Shown here piece by piece: positions 32,856-43,690 of a DNA stretch of 64,000 nucleotides. Each line of letters starts with the position of its first letter. Position 1 is the stretch's first letter. The DNA comes from Symsagittifera roscoffensis (Eukaryota; Xenacoelomorpha; Acoela; Convolutidae). Below the pieces are notes generated by a model. It worked only from the letters and a program-made list of their open reading frames with translations, was not told where the DNA came from and ran no database searches. The stretch spans positions 58,637,896 through 58,701,895 of the forward strand of contig NC_087068.1 of the NCBI RefSeq assembly GCF_963678635.1, written 5' to 3'. The position numbers and the translations under genes were made by a program.

Positions 32856-34371
32856 AGGATCATCCCGAACTGCCAGAGGAGCGTCCAGAGAGAACAATCT
32901 TGAAGAAAAACAGAGGGATGCCAGTGGAAGTAATGCTCAAGTCAAAAATAGTGAGTGAAACACTAAAGGCGAAAGGTTACGATCTCAAACAAGTACAGGT
33001 GGGAAGTACGAAGATAGGTGAGGACCTAAGTGGATTACTTGAGAATCTAGCAGACGATAGACCCGTGGTCCGGACCAATGATAACGACGAACCAGAAGTC
33101 TGAATACTGAGACACGAGGGAGCAGCGTATGGCGAGGACCCGTTGAAAGAAAAGCAACTCGATGGCAAGGATGTCGTGCAGTCACTAGTAGAGAAGATCC
33201 CGGAAGAAATTTTAAAGCGGACCATGGTTCGAAAGAAGAAAGTAACATTTAACGACCAGACAGAAGTGTTATTCAGATCGCGCGACCAGATGGCACATCA
33301 GGGGATAGACAAAGTTCAACAAAGAGTATTATACAGGTTTGATTGGCCAGGGTTGAGAAAGGTTTGCGAGAGGTGGGTGAACGCGTGCCTGGCGTGTCTA
33401 CAAAGCGAAAGATCCAAGAAAAAAGAAGTTCCCACTCAAGTCTGCAGAGAGCTCGGAGTTTAACGAAGCCGTGCAGATAGACCATCAGAAGATCTGCATG
33501 ACAGACTCGGGATATAATCAAATACTGGTTATAATAGATCACTTCACGAAGTTCGCAGAAGCGGTGCCATGTCAAACGGCCTCAGCGGAGGAGACTTGCG
33601 ACCATTTGATAACACACTGGATATCACGATATGGTTGACCGATGACATTTCAGTTGGACAACGTGAAAGCCTTCGTTGGGGACTTAACAAAAGGGTTGAT
33701 GAAGAGATCGCACATTGCTCAAGCACACTCGACTACTTACCATCCTCAAACTAACGGACTAGTCGCGAGCCAAAACAGAACGCTGGTGAACATGTTCAGG
33801 GTGCATTGCTCGAGATATATGACAGACTGGGATAAGTCTCTGCCGCAAATGTATCTCCCTCGACAACAGGAACCAGTCACTTCATGATGTTGACAGGCAG
33901 GGAAAGGGCGATGCCCCTAACATTGATTTACCCAGAATACGAAGGGAAAAAACGTCACCTCAAGTTTATAAGAAGGAAGCGGTCAAGAGACAGCAGGAAC
34001 TAAACGAGCTCTGCAGAAGGAACACGTCGCAAGCACAAATGAGGCAGCGGAAGAAGTACGACGAGAAGATACTTCAAGCGAAACCGTATGCAGTGGGACA
34101 ATATGTCTGGGTCTTCCAGTACATCATACCTTCGAAGGGGACGAAGAAGCTACTAAATAAATGGCGAGGTCCGCTCATGATAACGGAGGTACATCAGCAG
34201 CGACGGTTCTACCGCTTGAGTACAGGGCGTGCAGCGCACTACAAAAATTTGAAACCTCACGTCCCATCTCCGGAAGACTGGTGTGTACCGCAGAACATGG
34301 AAGGACTTGAGTATCTATTGGTAGAACCAGCATGCGAAGCGAATGAGAAAGGTACCACAGAAAAACAATGA
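32856..34371 (+). pseudogene. pol: Integrase, copy 1 (broken)
   Basis: Begins with a linker (32900-33103), then the N-terminal zinc-binding domain in 33143-33463: AHQGIDK, DWPGLRKVCERWVNACLACL. The CX2C pair is present, but the first histidine position reads Arg (SRD instead of the usual HD). The core follows in other frames: AVQIDHQKI near 33463-33490, FQLDNVKAF near 33650, and a HPQTNGLV motif near 33745, followed by Ala-Ser where Glu is expected. The C-terminal region (34039-34371) has GQYVWVFQY and KWRGPLMITEV, an SH3-like fold usual for gypsy integrase. Relative to copy 2 some 25 bases near 33850 are missing. Confidence 0.75.
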
Positions 34372-34474
34372 TGGAAACTAGGAAGTGAGCATGCATGAAA
34401 ATAAGAAAATAGATGCAGACTTTGATGCGTGATCCTTTGCGGAAGAAGTTTGGAATGATCCAGAGCTAAATGAG

Positions 34475-35542
34475 GTGCCAAAGTGGACGGAACCAGACTT
34501 GCCGAGGACAGCAAAAACAAGGACTAGCTATCGAAAGCGGACAGGCATGAGATACAACAGGTACGGGGATGACTTCTTGATTGACAAAATACAACCTGAG
34601 GAGGTAGGCGAAGAGTTGGTGAGTGTGGGCGAGCTAGTGGCTGATGATGAATGGCAGATCATTAACGACAGCGAGCACTACTTACAGGAAGATAACTCGA
34701 TGCCAGAACGAGAAACAGATCTGGAGCAGAGCGAGATAGAAAGGAGTGAGAACACAAACTTGATGATACTGGAATGGATGCGCAATCTCAAGGACAAGGG
34801 AGAGGAAGAGCAAAGTATCCAGCAGGTTGACGTGTCAGCGGAGAAACATGTGAAAGAGAAAGACCCACTATTCGGTTGGAAAGCAACCGACCGGCCACTT
34901 GAATTACCACCAGATAATTTAGACGGGGACGTCGATAAATCTTTTTGTCCGGGTAGTGGGGTAGGACTTACCCACACCAAAAGTTTGATGATGAAGAAGC
35001 TCAGGGAATTGAGAGAGACCAACGGGCTGGAATTGGATCAGGAGGAGGCTGAGCCTACCATAGGTCAAATTTTCAATACAAACAATTCAGAGAACATCCT
35101 GATCACGCACATCGACTTCATCTTGTCAGACAGGACAAGCGCGATATGCATAACGGCAGACATGAGCTTCAAATCGAGACTAGAGGCCGACTTCAAGAGA
35201 GAGTATCAGAACGTGGAGTTTCTATTTAGGCAGAGACTGGGGCTGGGAGGAATGGGTGCGCTTCCCCCCTGAGTTTCACAAGTTCCGGGCAAATACCTGT
35301 GCTTCTTGGTAACAAGGGTCAACGAAAGGAACACGATAGACCCCGAACACGTGATGTTGGCACTAACGAGGCTGAGGGACTTCATGGTCGAAAGAGGGAT
35401 AATGGATGTCTCGATGCCGGTCTATGACCCAAACAGGGGCAAGTTGAACCCTAGGGAATTATACGCCATCCTACCCGTGGTCTTTGCAGAAACGGATATA
35501 ACGGTACACCTACACAAAAAGTACTACTTGAGTATCGCCTGA
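34475..35542 (+). pseudogene. Macro-domain-like protein, copy 1
   Basis: First accessory gene after integrase. Residues 1-190 are acidic and probably disordered. From about residue 205 the pattern ILITHIDFILS, AICITADMSFKSRL, ADFKREY, LGGMGALPP, then (after a TGA at 35270-35272) KYLCFLVTRV, LTRLRDFMVERG, DVSMPVYDPNRG, FAETDITVHL resembles the macro domain of the Poa1/TARG1 type. Macro domains bind ADP-ribose or remove it from proteins. The usual glycine-rich G-I-A is replaced here by SRLEA, so activity is doubtful. The TGA lies in frame, and the frame continues past it to 35542. Fold assignment is by motif order only. Confidence 0.45.
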
Positions 35543-36015
35543 GTTTCGGGCGGACATGAAGGTCTCGAGTTGTGTTAAAGGGGGGCAAGAGTTAGGTACA
35601 AGGGGGCGAGAAGCAGGTAGACGGATTTTAATGTAATTGTCATGACAATTAAATCTTAGAGAGTCAATAGTGCTAAAACATGAAAAGAATCTGCATGCTA
35701 ATAAAATCACTAATTGAATTATTTTAGCAAGTAATTGGTGGGATAGTGTTTTAAACACAAGAACGGGGGCTTAGGTAAGGCACGGAACATCTCGGTCTAA
35801 AAACTGGGTTTTATTTTCAGATTGATTTGCAAAATTGAGTTGACGACCTAGCCACACTCATTTGAAAAGAAGAAAGAAGATCTTGAGTAAGTTCAAAATC
35901 AGCAGCATTGAGGGGAAACATTTCCCAAGTTGGTTAACTGGTAAGATATTTCTCAAGTTGGTCAACAGAAAAGGTATTTCTCAAGTTGATTAAGACGTGA
36001 GATCATCTGAAGATA
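35543..36015 (+). other. Spacer between macro-like gene and ORF B, copy 1
   Basis: Noncoding, AT-rich, and conserved in copy 2. It holds a candidate 46-base intron at 35775-35820 (AG|GTAAGG ... TTTTATTTTCAG). Three diverged repeats of a TATTTCTCAAGTTGGT motif (35925-35995) stand just before the ATG of ORF B. It may give downstream genes a separate mRNA. Confidence 0.45.
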
Positions 36016-37000
36016 GTGACGATGGCGGATCGCTTTTGGAAATCTATGCCTGCAGCGCTCAAGAGACCTACGCTCGATGAACTATACAAACGCTTGAGGG
36101 ACCTTGACTATACCCAGGTCGATGAGAGGTTGGCGGTGATGTTGAACGCCATCCCACAGTTAAAGGCGCAGGGTGAATGTAGGGAATCAGCGACAGAAGC
36201 TGTCTTGATGGTTGGCTACATTTAGAGGTGATATCCAATTAAGAGCAGACCCGATGGTTGTCCTGGAACGTGGATGGAGGCGTGAGGGGATTCGACTTGG
36301 CAAGAAAACCCGGCTTGAACAATAACACGGAATATGGCACGGGAGAGTTCCCATTCCCCACCAGACCCCCAGCGGGATTTGCAGCCCAATCCACGAGTAG
36401 GCCATTGTCGATGATACGGTCTCAACAAACAGAGGAAGCGTACCCGGACCTCAGTTGCTTGAAAAAAAGAACTGGGGAGGGCACAGAGGGAACGAGACAA
36501 GGCGAACCTTGACAGTGATGGTGCAGAGCTTGAGAGGGACCAGGCAAACCTGGAAAGAGATCAAGTGATCCTCGAGAGGGATCAAGCGAGGCGTGATCTC
36601 AACATGATCAGGGCGGAATACCAGCAGGAGCAGAGGGTCCGCGAGAACGAGGCGAACTGTGAGCAGATGGAGAAGATTCAGAGGACACAACGAGAGCTCG
36701 CGAGACATAAAGAAAAGGGGACGAGGACGACAGAACCAGCCGACACAGGATCGATACCAGAGTTGCGGCCCAGGAGCACATGAACGAGGGGCTAGAGGTG
36801 TGGATACCACGCGAGCCGGTGCCCTCTGTACACAGTCTGGATACGCAACCGATACGGCCATTGATTGAGTCACGCTCTCGGGATATACTCTTAGTTCAAC
36901 CTTAAGCAGTAGCCAAATCGGATCGAGTTCATCACGTCTCAATGAGCTACATGATAGGTTACAGTCGAGAACCCGTGACGATTCGATGGGGGAAGAGTGA
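36016..37000 (+). pseudogene. ORF B (coiled-coil region upstream of SGNH 1), copy 1
   Basis: Starts ATG at 36016 (MTMADRFWKSMP). The first piece to 36225 holds LYKRLRDLDYTQVDERLAVML; it stops at a TAG that copy 2 lacks. The next pieces hold a Pro-rich stretch (36258-36512) and a coiled coil of repeated LERDQ motifs (36527-36783). Compared with copy 2, a stretch near 36740-36780 is deleted, joining the RIPE region to the AQEHMNEG region. No catalytic motif is visible. It probably forms the N-terminal scaffold of the SGNH protein that follows. Confidence 0.45.
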
Positions 37001-37039
37001 TCTCCTACTCGGAGAGAACATCCAGTCAGGAGTGGGATA

Positions 37040-38250
37040 ATCGCGAGCTACAAGAAAAATACGGATGGCGCATATCACAGGCACAACCGAGCGGACTGGA
37101 CGACAGCACAACGGGCAAGGAGGGACTGCTTCCATGACGCGGCGTGGGCTGAGTACTTCAATTAGCCAAGAATACCGGAGGGTGCGGTTCACGTGATCAT
37201 AGGGGACAGCTTAATACGGGTACTGACGCGAATCCAGTCACACTGGCAGGTAGGAGCTTCTCTGGAGCAGCGACGCCGCAGATGTTGGCGTCACTGGAGA
37301 TGATGGACATGTTGAAGATGTACACGGTCACTCTGATGATGGGTGCCAATGACGTGTCCAGAGGAGAGTCAAGGAAGGTGATGAGGTCGCACGAGAAATT
37401 GAGTTGCATTCTTGATGAGCTGAGTATTTATCTAGACCCTGCGATACTCACCATCTGTACTGTTCCGTACAACATGAAGTTTGACCAACACGCGAGAGAG
37501 ATGAATGGGAAGGTGCGCATTATCAACGAAGTAATGAGACAGATTCAGCAAAGAAGCCTACTACCAGTGAGATTACTAGAAGTGGCCGAACTGTTGGAGC
37601 GCTCCCTTCCGGACGATGCGTCCTCGGACGGCATCCACTTTCATAGGCCCATGGGCACAGAGTGGCTGAATGGTGTCTTCCAGAGGCACATAAACTCGGT
37701 AGAGTCGGACCTAGTGGAAACAGCCCAGCTTACCTCTGGTTCACCCCCGATACCTCCTTTCTTTGCCCCCAGACCCCTATCCAGGCAGCCGGGATCCACG
37801 CCGATGGAAGCCGAAGAGGCGGAGTCATCCACGCCCCAAAGTTCGTTAGTGTCTTCTGTGGTGGTGGTGGACAACAAGAGGGTGGAGAGACCGGCAGAGG
37901 CGAGCAAAACGCGATATCTGGAAAGGATAAAAGAGCTGGATCTGGAGGATTTGGAATGCAGAAAGGAATTGGCAGACGTCCTGGGACTCAAGAACGTGTC
38001 ACACGAGGACTTGAGTCGAAACCACTGTGTGGACTGGTTGAAGGCCCACGAGGCGCATTTCTCAAGGGCGAGGACAATGGAGACAGCAAACTCCCGCTGA
38101 AGTCGATAATGGAACCAATCAGTTATCGGCCACTCAAGCAGTTGAGGAGTCCAAGACTTTATAGTAGAACCTACCAAACATCGAACGAGCATAGCCCGAA
38201 TCATGGTGGCAACTCCCGCACAGTTGAGGGTGGTGGAGAAGCTGCTTGAG
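37040..38250 (+). pseudogene. SGNH hydrolase-like protein 1, copy 1
   Basis: SGNH/GDSL fold by its blocks in order: IIGDSLIR with G-D-S at 37202-37210 (block I, catalytic Ser), SGAATPQML near 37258-37285 (block II Gly), MMGANDVSRG with G-A-N-D at 37342-37353 (block III), and SDGIHFH with Asp 37627-37629 and His 37636-37638 (block V, D-x-x-H). The frame changes once between blocks I and II; from 37282 to 38100 it is open. A proline- and serine-rich linker (PPIPPFF, SSTPQSS) and the HCVDWLKAHEAHFSRAR motif follow. Such enzymes are serine esterases or acetylhydrolases. All four blocks are present here, so this is the most complete copy. Confidence 0.65.
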
Positions 38251-39161
38251 CCGAGAGACATGGGACTCCCAGATGCTCCATACGAGGGTTCAATGCGCCG
38301 ATGATCCGAGATATGGTAAACCCTGCGGAAGCTCACAGTTGGCTAAGACGTTGGCAGTCTATGATGGATCGGACCCAGGAGCTGCAAGAGTAATCATCGT
38401 GGCGGGTTCGGAATTCGAGGGGACGTCCCGAAGCTATTTTGGCCGGAAACCTTAGTGTATTTGCTGCCCGGTGCGCAGTTGACTCAGATGCTGACCCTGG
38501 CCGTGGCACCCAAGCCGGAGATGCCGTGTGAACCGGAACCGCAACTATATGCAGGGATCAATGACCACTTGCATGCAGCGGGGCTTCTGGAGCACTTGAA
38601 GGGCGAGGCACCAGCGCCCAAGAAGATCTGGGAAGCGATACAGACATTGTTTGCCGCAATGAATGAGGTGCAGGAATGGGTGGTGTCTCGATTCGGACCC
38701 AAGACGAAAGTGGCATTTACGACGTCACCGGGTTACGCGAGTATGCCGCCTCCTTTGCAGTTTGTGAATGCTATATTGATCTTGATAACAGAAGGGAACG
38801 CGTGGCGGCTACTGATAGCAGCCCTCAACCGCGGGCTGGAGCCGACAAACTTAAGTCGGAGCTGGCAGCGGCCTGGGCGGATGTGTCTCATGCCTTGAGA
38901 GGATTCTACGAATTGGCGGACTTTCTCATTGTGCTGGATGAAGTTGTCTTACTTGAAATTTCGAATATCGCTCAGCAACTGAAATTTAATCCGGAGATAA
39001 GGGATATTCATCCAATATTAAGCCACTTGACAGTCAGAATGTGGTTTCGGAGCATGGATCTGACAATCACGAGTTCCACCAGCAAGGCTAGGGGACCAGC
39101 AATGAAAGGAAGAATGCGGCCGCGACCGAAAAACAGTTGGAATCAATGGTATACCGCCTAA
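38246..39161 (+). pseudogene. SGNH hydrolase-like protein 2, copy 1
   Basis: A second domain with the same order of blocks. Block-I-like AGSEFE near 38403 (copy 2 has AGSDFE), LPGAQLTQM near 38462-38488 (block II), and AGINDHL at 38551-38571 (block III with the Asn). Downstream PGYASMPPPLQF and EGNAWRLLIAALNRG, then VLDEVVLLEIS and RQ/QQLKFNPEIRD. It is read in two frames: 38455-38898, then 38676-39161. A clear D-x-x-H block V is not seen, though RDIHP is a possible remnant. It differs enough from SGNH 1 that the two are old paralogues or independent captures. Function unknown; esterase is a guess. Confidence 0.5.
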
Positions 39162-40262
39162 AGTAAGAGAGAGGCATGCCTGACGCAAGGAGAGGGTGGC
39201 CGTTTCTGACCCCAAGGCTTGAGAATGCCACGAATAAGACGCGGGAGGATTCCCCACCTCTCATCAAGCAGATATGGGAGTTTCTTGAGGGGCAGCTAGA
39301 AGTGGCAGAGAGCAGAGACATGACGGTAGGAACATTTGTCACAGCGGCGAATGAAGTCACCGTTGGGGGACTCTGGAGGGAACACGCGAAGGGTGAACTG
39401 AAGACGAGGAAGAATCACGAGATCTTGAGATTCTTGAGCCCTTGTTGGGAGAAGAGGTACATGGCCAGAATTTTCTATACGAAAGTTACCATCTTCGATG
39501 CGTTCGTTCAGGAATTGCTGAACATGCCCATAAATCTCTTGTTGGCCCTGTACTTGGTTTACCCCAGGTATCTGTTCAACATGGGTCCGGCCTACATGTT
39601 CAGTATGGGTGTGGAAATACTCCGAACTGATGGATATTTGAAGCTAGTGCTCTTGAACCACGGGGAACTGACGGCGTTTCATCGATTGATGAAAAATGGA
39701 GAACCTCTGTCGATGGGGAAGACTCGCCCAAGCGGGGAAACCTACTCGTACAAGTGTACGGCCGGGCTGAAGACCTTGTTGGTGGAGTATCTCTTGATGC
39801 AAAATCGATACCTGACAGAAGAAGAAAGGAATCCCAATACGAAAAAAGAGTTGAAGGAAGCAAATGGAGGCATGCCTCTCTTGACTGATATGTGTCTGGC
39901 CATGAAATCTGGCCCACTAGGGATGATCAGGGTGGCCTGGTGAGGTCGTGACCTGCATCTATGGGCCGGCGGTAACATACGCCTTTCCTGATCCGCTCGT
40001 GGCGGCATACCGGAACTCAGTGGTGCACTTGAGCTTGATAAGTGTGCTAGATGAGACAGCGCTGAACTGGTGCAGACAGGAAGAATTGAGGGCACGGATG
40101 AGCGACACGGTGCTCTTCGGGAAGGTGAAGGATCCCGAGTTGATGGTGTTCAACTTCTGGGGACAATTGCAGTGCAGAATGGGGGGAAAACGTGAAGGTC
40201 CATTTGAGATCTACCCCAAATTCTGGATTTTAAATCCCCTGGCCGCGGACAAGCAGAGTTGA
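39062..40262 (+). pseudogene. ORF C, N-terminal two thirds, copy 1
   Basis: Well-preserved open stretch 39176-39943 then 39948-40262 after a one-base shift near 39940. Landmarks as in element 1: RFLSPCWEKRYMARIFYTK, FNMGPAYMFSMGVEILRTDG, LLVEYLLMQNRYL, then VTCIYGPAVTYAFPDP and FNFWGQLQ. It stops at NPLAADKQS, where the 9.17 kb duplication junction joins it to RT sequence at 40263. The protein is unknown; mixed secondary structure and no membrane span. Copy 2 has lost precisely this segment. Confidence 0.55.
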
Positions 40263-42029
40263 ATGACTGAAAATGTAAAAGAAAATGAAGTTCTTGATTG
40301 TCCTAGTCATTGGGACAAGATTTGTATCTTAAGAATATTGAAGAAATTAAAATATTTATCAGGTCTTGTGAATTCGCTTAAGTACGAGACAGACGATGGA
40401 CTTTCGAGCTGTTCGAAGTTTCCAGAAAGACCCATATTAGAGGAATTGGAAAGGGATAAACCGGTTTTACCAGAAATAGAGCATTTGAGGGGCAAGGTGA
40501 CCGACGAACAGCTCGAAGCCATCAAGGACGTACTAGATCGGAACGAGGACGTTTTATCGAAACATAAGCAGACATCGGATGTTGTAACTTTGTGGAAAAC
40601 GAAATAGAGCTCGAAGAGTCGGCGGTACCACACAGGGAGAGGGCGAGGCGTATGACCCCTAACGAATCGGATGCATGTAGAAAAGAAACTGAAACACTAC
40701 TAGAGTATGATACAATAGAACCATCCAAATCACCGTGTGCGCGTGGAGTAGTGATTGCTAAGAAGAAAGGCGACCAACTAAAGTTTTGTTGTGACTTTCG
40801 ATATCTGAACTCCTTCACGGTGAAAGATGCCTATCCCATACCTAGGATTGATCAGAGCCTCTCAAAATTAGGGACGCAAAGTTTTTTACAACTCTTGATT
40901 TGGGTTCGGCCTTTGGCAGGTCCCACTGAGGAAGCAGGACAGGGACAAAACTGGGTTTGCTTGCAAGCTAGGGCTGATCCAATGGAAGAGGAGGCTCTTT
41001 GGCCTTTGCAACTCCACGGCTACGTTCCAACGATTGATGGCACACGCATTGACAAGTGTAACGAAGAAACATGGGAACCTGGTGATGTGCTACGTGGACG
41101 ACGTGGTAATAGCGACAACTACACTAGAGGACCGCATCGAGCGACTAGATGAGGTTTTCGCTTGTATGAAAAGAGCAGGACTAAAATGCAACCCATCAAA
41201 GTGCGAGATACTCAAGGACTCAATTAAAGATCTGGGGAGTATGGTGGATAAACATGGCATCAGACCAGACCCAGATGCAGTAGAAAGGGTGCTGACTTGG
41301 AAATCACCAAAAACGGAGCACCAACTGATGAGCTTCTTGGGTTTTGCGAACTACTATAGGGAATTCATTAAGGGCTATGCAGACAAAGTGTACCCAATGC
41401 AACAAATCATGAGGCACAAAGGCAAGAAGTTCATGTGGAACAATGCAGCGGAAGAGTCATTCCAGAGGAAAAAGAAGGAGTTGTGTGAAGCACCTGTGCT
41501 AGGTTGCCGACGGAAAAAGAGATGTACATGCTGGATACGGATGCGTCGGTGGTAGCAATCTCGGGCATACTCCATCAAGAGCAGGAATGGAACGGGAAGA
41601 CATTCTTGAGACCGATAGCATACGGGAGCAAAGTCTTGAGTGATACAGAAAAAAAAGTACGGCGCGCCCAAGGCAGAAATGTTTGCGGTTGTCACCTTTG
41701 TTGAGAAAAACAGGGCGTACCTAGGTAGCGAACCATTCAAGTTACGGGTCGACAATAGAGCACTAAGCTGGTTGAAAACGTACTCAATGGATCAGAGCTA
41801 AATTGGCAGATGGATAATTCGCTTGGATGGCTACAATATGATCATTGAACACAGGAAAAGAGATAAACATCAAAATGCCTATAGCTTGAGTAAGGAGACG
41901 GAATTTTATGAAAGACAGGAACAAAGGGAGGCGGACAAGCCAGAAATCAAAGATGGCTTCTCTTTTATAGACAACGAAACATACGACAGCCTTCCACGAG
42001 ATGGCTCGACAAGTCAGGTAAATCAATAG
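40263..42029 (+). pseudogene. pol: Reverse transcriptase-RNase H, copy 2 (broken)
   Basis: Second copy of RT-RNase H, lacking the first 88 codons seen in copy 1. YVDD is intact at 41091-41102. Breaks: a frame change near 40600, the same frame change near 40880 as copy 1 (hence older than the duplication), another near 41504, and another near 41650. RNase H has LDTDASVVAISGILHQ near 41527-41575 and VDNRALSWL near 41750, with Asp where copy 1 has Asn. In both copies the later RNase H motif reads QNAYSLSK where gypsy elements usually have Asp in place of Tyr. The start joins ORF C of copy 1 directly. Confidence 0.8.
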
Positions 42030-43563
42030 AGGATCATCCCGAACTGCCAGAGGAGCGTCCAGAGAGAACAATCTTGAAGAAAAACAGAGGGATGCCAGTG
42101 GAAGTAATGCTCAAGTCAAAAATAGTGAGTGAAACACTAAAGGCGAAAGGTTACGATCTCAAACAAGTACAGGTGGAAAGTACGAAGATAGGTGAGGACC
42201 TGAGTGGATTACTTGAGAATCTAGCAGACGATAGACCCGTGGTCCGGACCAATGATAACGACGAACCAGAAGTCTGAATACTGAGACACGAGGGAGCAGC
42301 GTATGGCGAGGACCCGTTGAAAGAAAAGCAACTCGATGGCAAGGATGTCGTGCAGTCACTAGTAGAGAAGATCCCGAAAGAAATTTTAAAGCGGATCATG
42401 GTTCGAAAGAAGAAAGTAACATTTAACGACCAGACAGAAGTGTTATTCAGATCGCGCGACCAGATGGCACATCAGGGGATAGACAAAGTTCAACAAAGAG
42501 TATTATACAGGTTTGATTGGCCAGGGTTGAGAAAGGTTTGCGAGAGGTGGGTGAACGCGTGCCTGGCGTGTCTACAAAGCGAAAGATCCAAGAAAAAAGA
42601 AGTTCCCACTCAAGTCTGCAGAGAGCTCGGAGTTTAACGAAGCCGTGCAGATAGACCATCAGAAGATCTGCATGACAGACTCGGGATATAATCAAATACT
42701 GGTTATAATAGATCACTTCACGAAGTTGGCAGAAGCGGTGCCATGTCAAACGGCCTCAGCGGAGGAGACTTGCGACCATTTGATAACACACTGGATATCA
42801 CGATATGGTTGACCGATGACATTTCAGTTGGACAACGTGAAAGCCTTCGTTGGGGACTTAACAAAAGGGTTGATGAAGAGATCGCACATTGCTCAAGCAC
42901 ACTCGACTACTTACCATCCTCAAACTAACGGATAGTCGCGAGCCAAAACAGAACGCTGGTGAACATGTTCAGGGTGCATTGCTCGAGATATATGACAGAC
43001 TGGGATAAGTATCTGCCGCAAATGGTAGCGGCGTACAACAGCACGCAACACTCGACAACAGGAACCAGTCACTTCATGATGTTGACAGGCAGGGAAAGGG
43101 CGATGCCCCTAACATTGATTTACCCAGAATACGAAGGGAAAAAACGTCACCTCAAGTTTATAAGAAGGAAGCGGTCAAGAGACAGCAGGAACTAAACGAG
43201 CTCTGCAGAAGGAACACGTCGCAAGCACAAATGAGGCAGCGGAAGAAGTACGATGAGAAGATACTTCAAGCGAAACCGTATGCAGTGGGACAATATGTCT
43301 GGGTCTTCCAGTACATCATACCTTCGAAGGGGACGAAGAAGCTACTAAATAAATGGCGAGGTCCGCTCATGATAACGGAGGTACATCAGCAGCGACGGTT
43401 CTACCGCTTGAGTACAGGGCGTGCAGCGCACTACAAAAATTTGAAACCTCACGTCCCATCTCCGGAAGACTGGTGTGTACCGCAGAACATGGAAGGACTT
43501 GAGTATCTATTGGTAGAACCAGCATGCGAAGCGAATGAGAAAGGTACCACAGAAAAACAATGA
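42030..43563 (+). pseudogene. pol: Integrase, copy 2 (broken)
   Basis: Linker 42074-42277, zinc-binding domain 42317-42637, core 42640-43190, C-terminal domain 43231-43563. It shares with copy 1 the Arg in place of the first zinc-ligand His and the Ala-Ser in place of the catalytic Glu region (near 42935-42945), so both predate the duplication. It has its own one-base loss near 42932. It keeps VAAYNSTQHSTTG near 43025-43065, which is deleted in copy 1. An enzyme lacking the DDE glutamate could not join DNA ends, so this copy would need help in trans. Confidence 0.75.
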
Positions 43564-43690
43564 TGGAAACTAGGACGTGAGCATGGATGAAAATGAGAAA
43601 ATAGATGCAGACTTTGATGCGTGATCCTTTGCGGAAGAATTTTGGAATGATCCAGAGCTAAATGAGGTACCAAAGAGGACGGAACCAGAC

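Noticed and set aside
36222-36942. Minus-strand frames opposite ORF B and the SGNH region
   Set aside because: They mirror the plus-strand coiled-coil and linker coding sequence, and have no motifs of their own.
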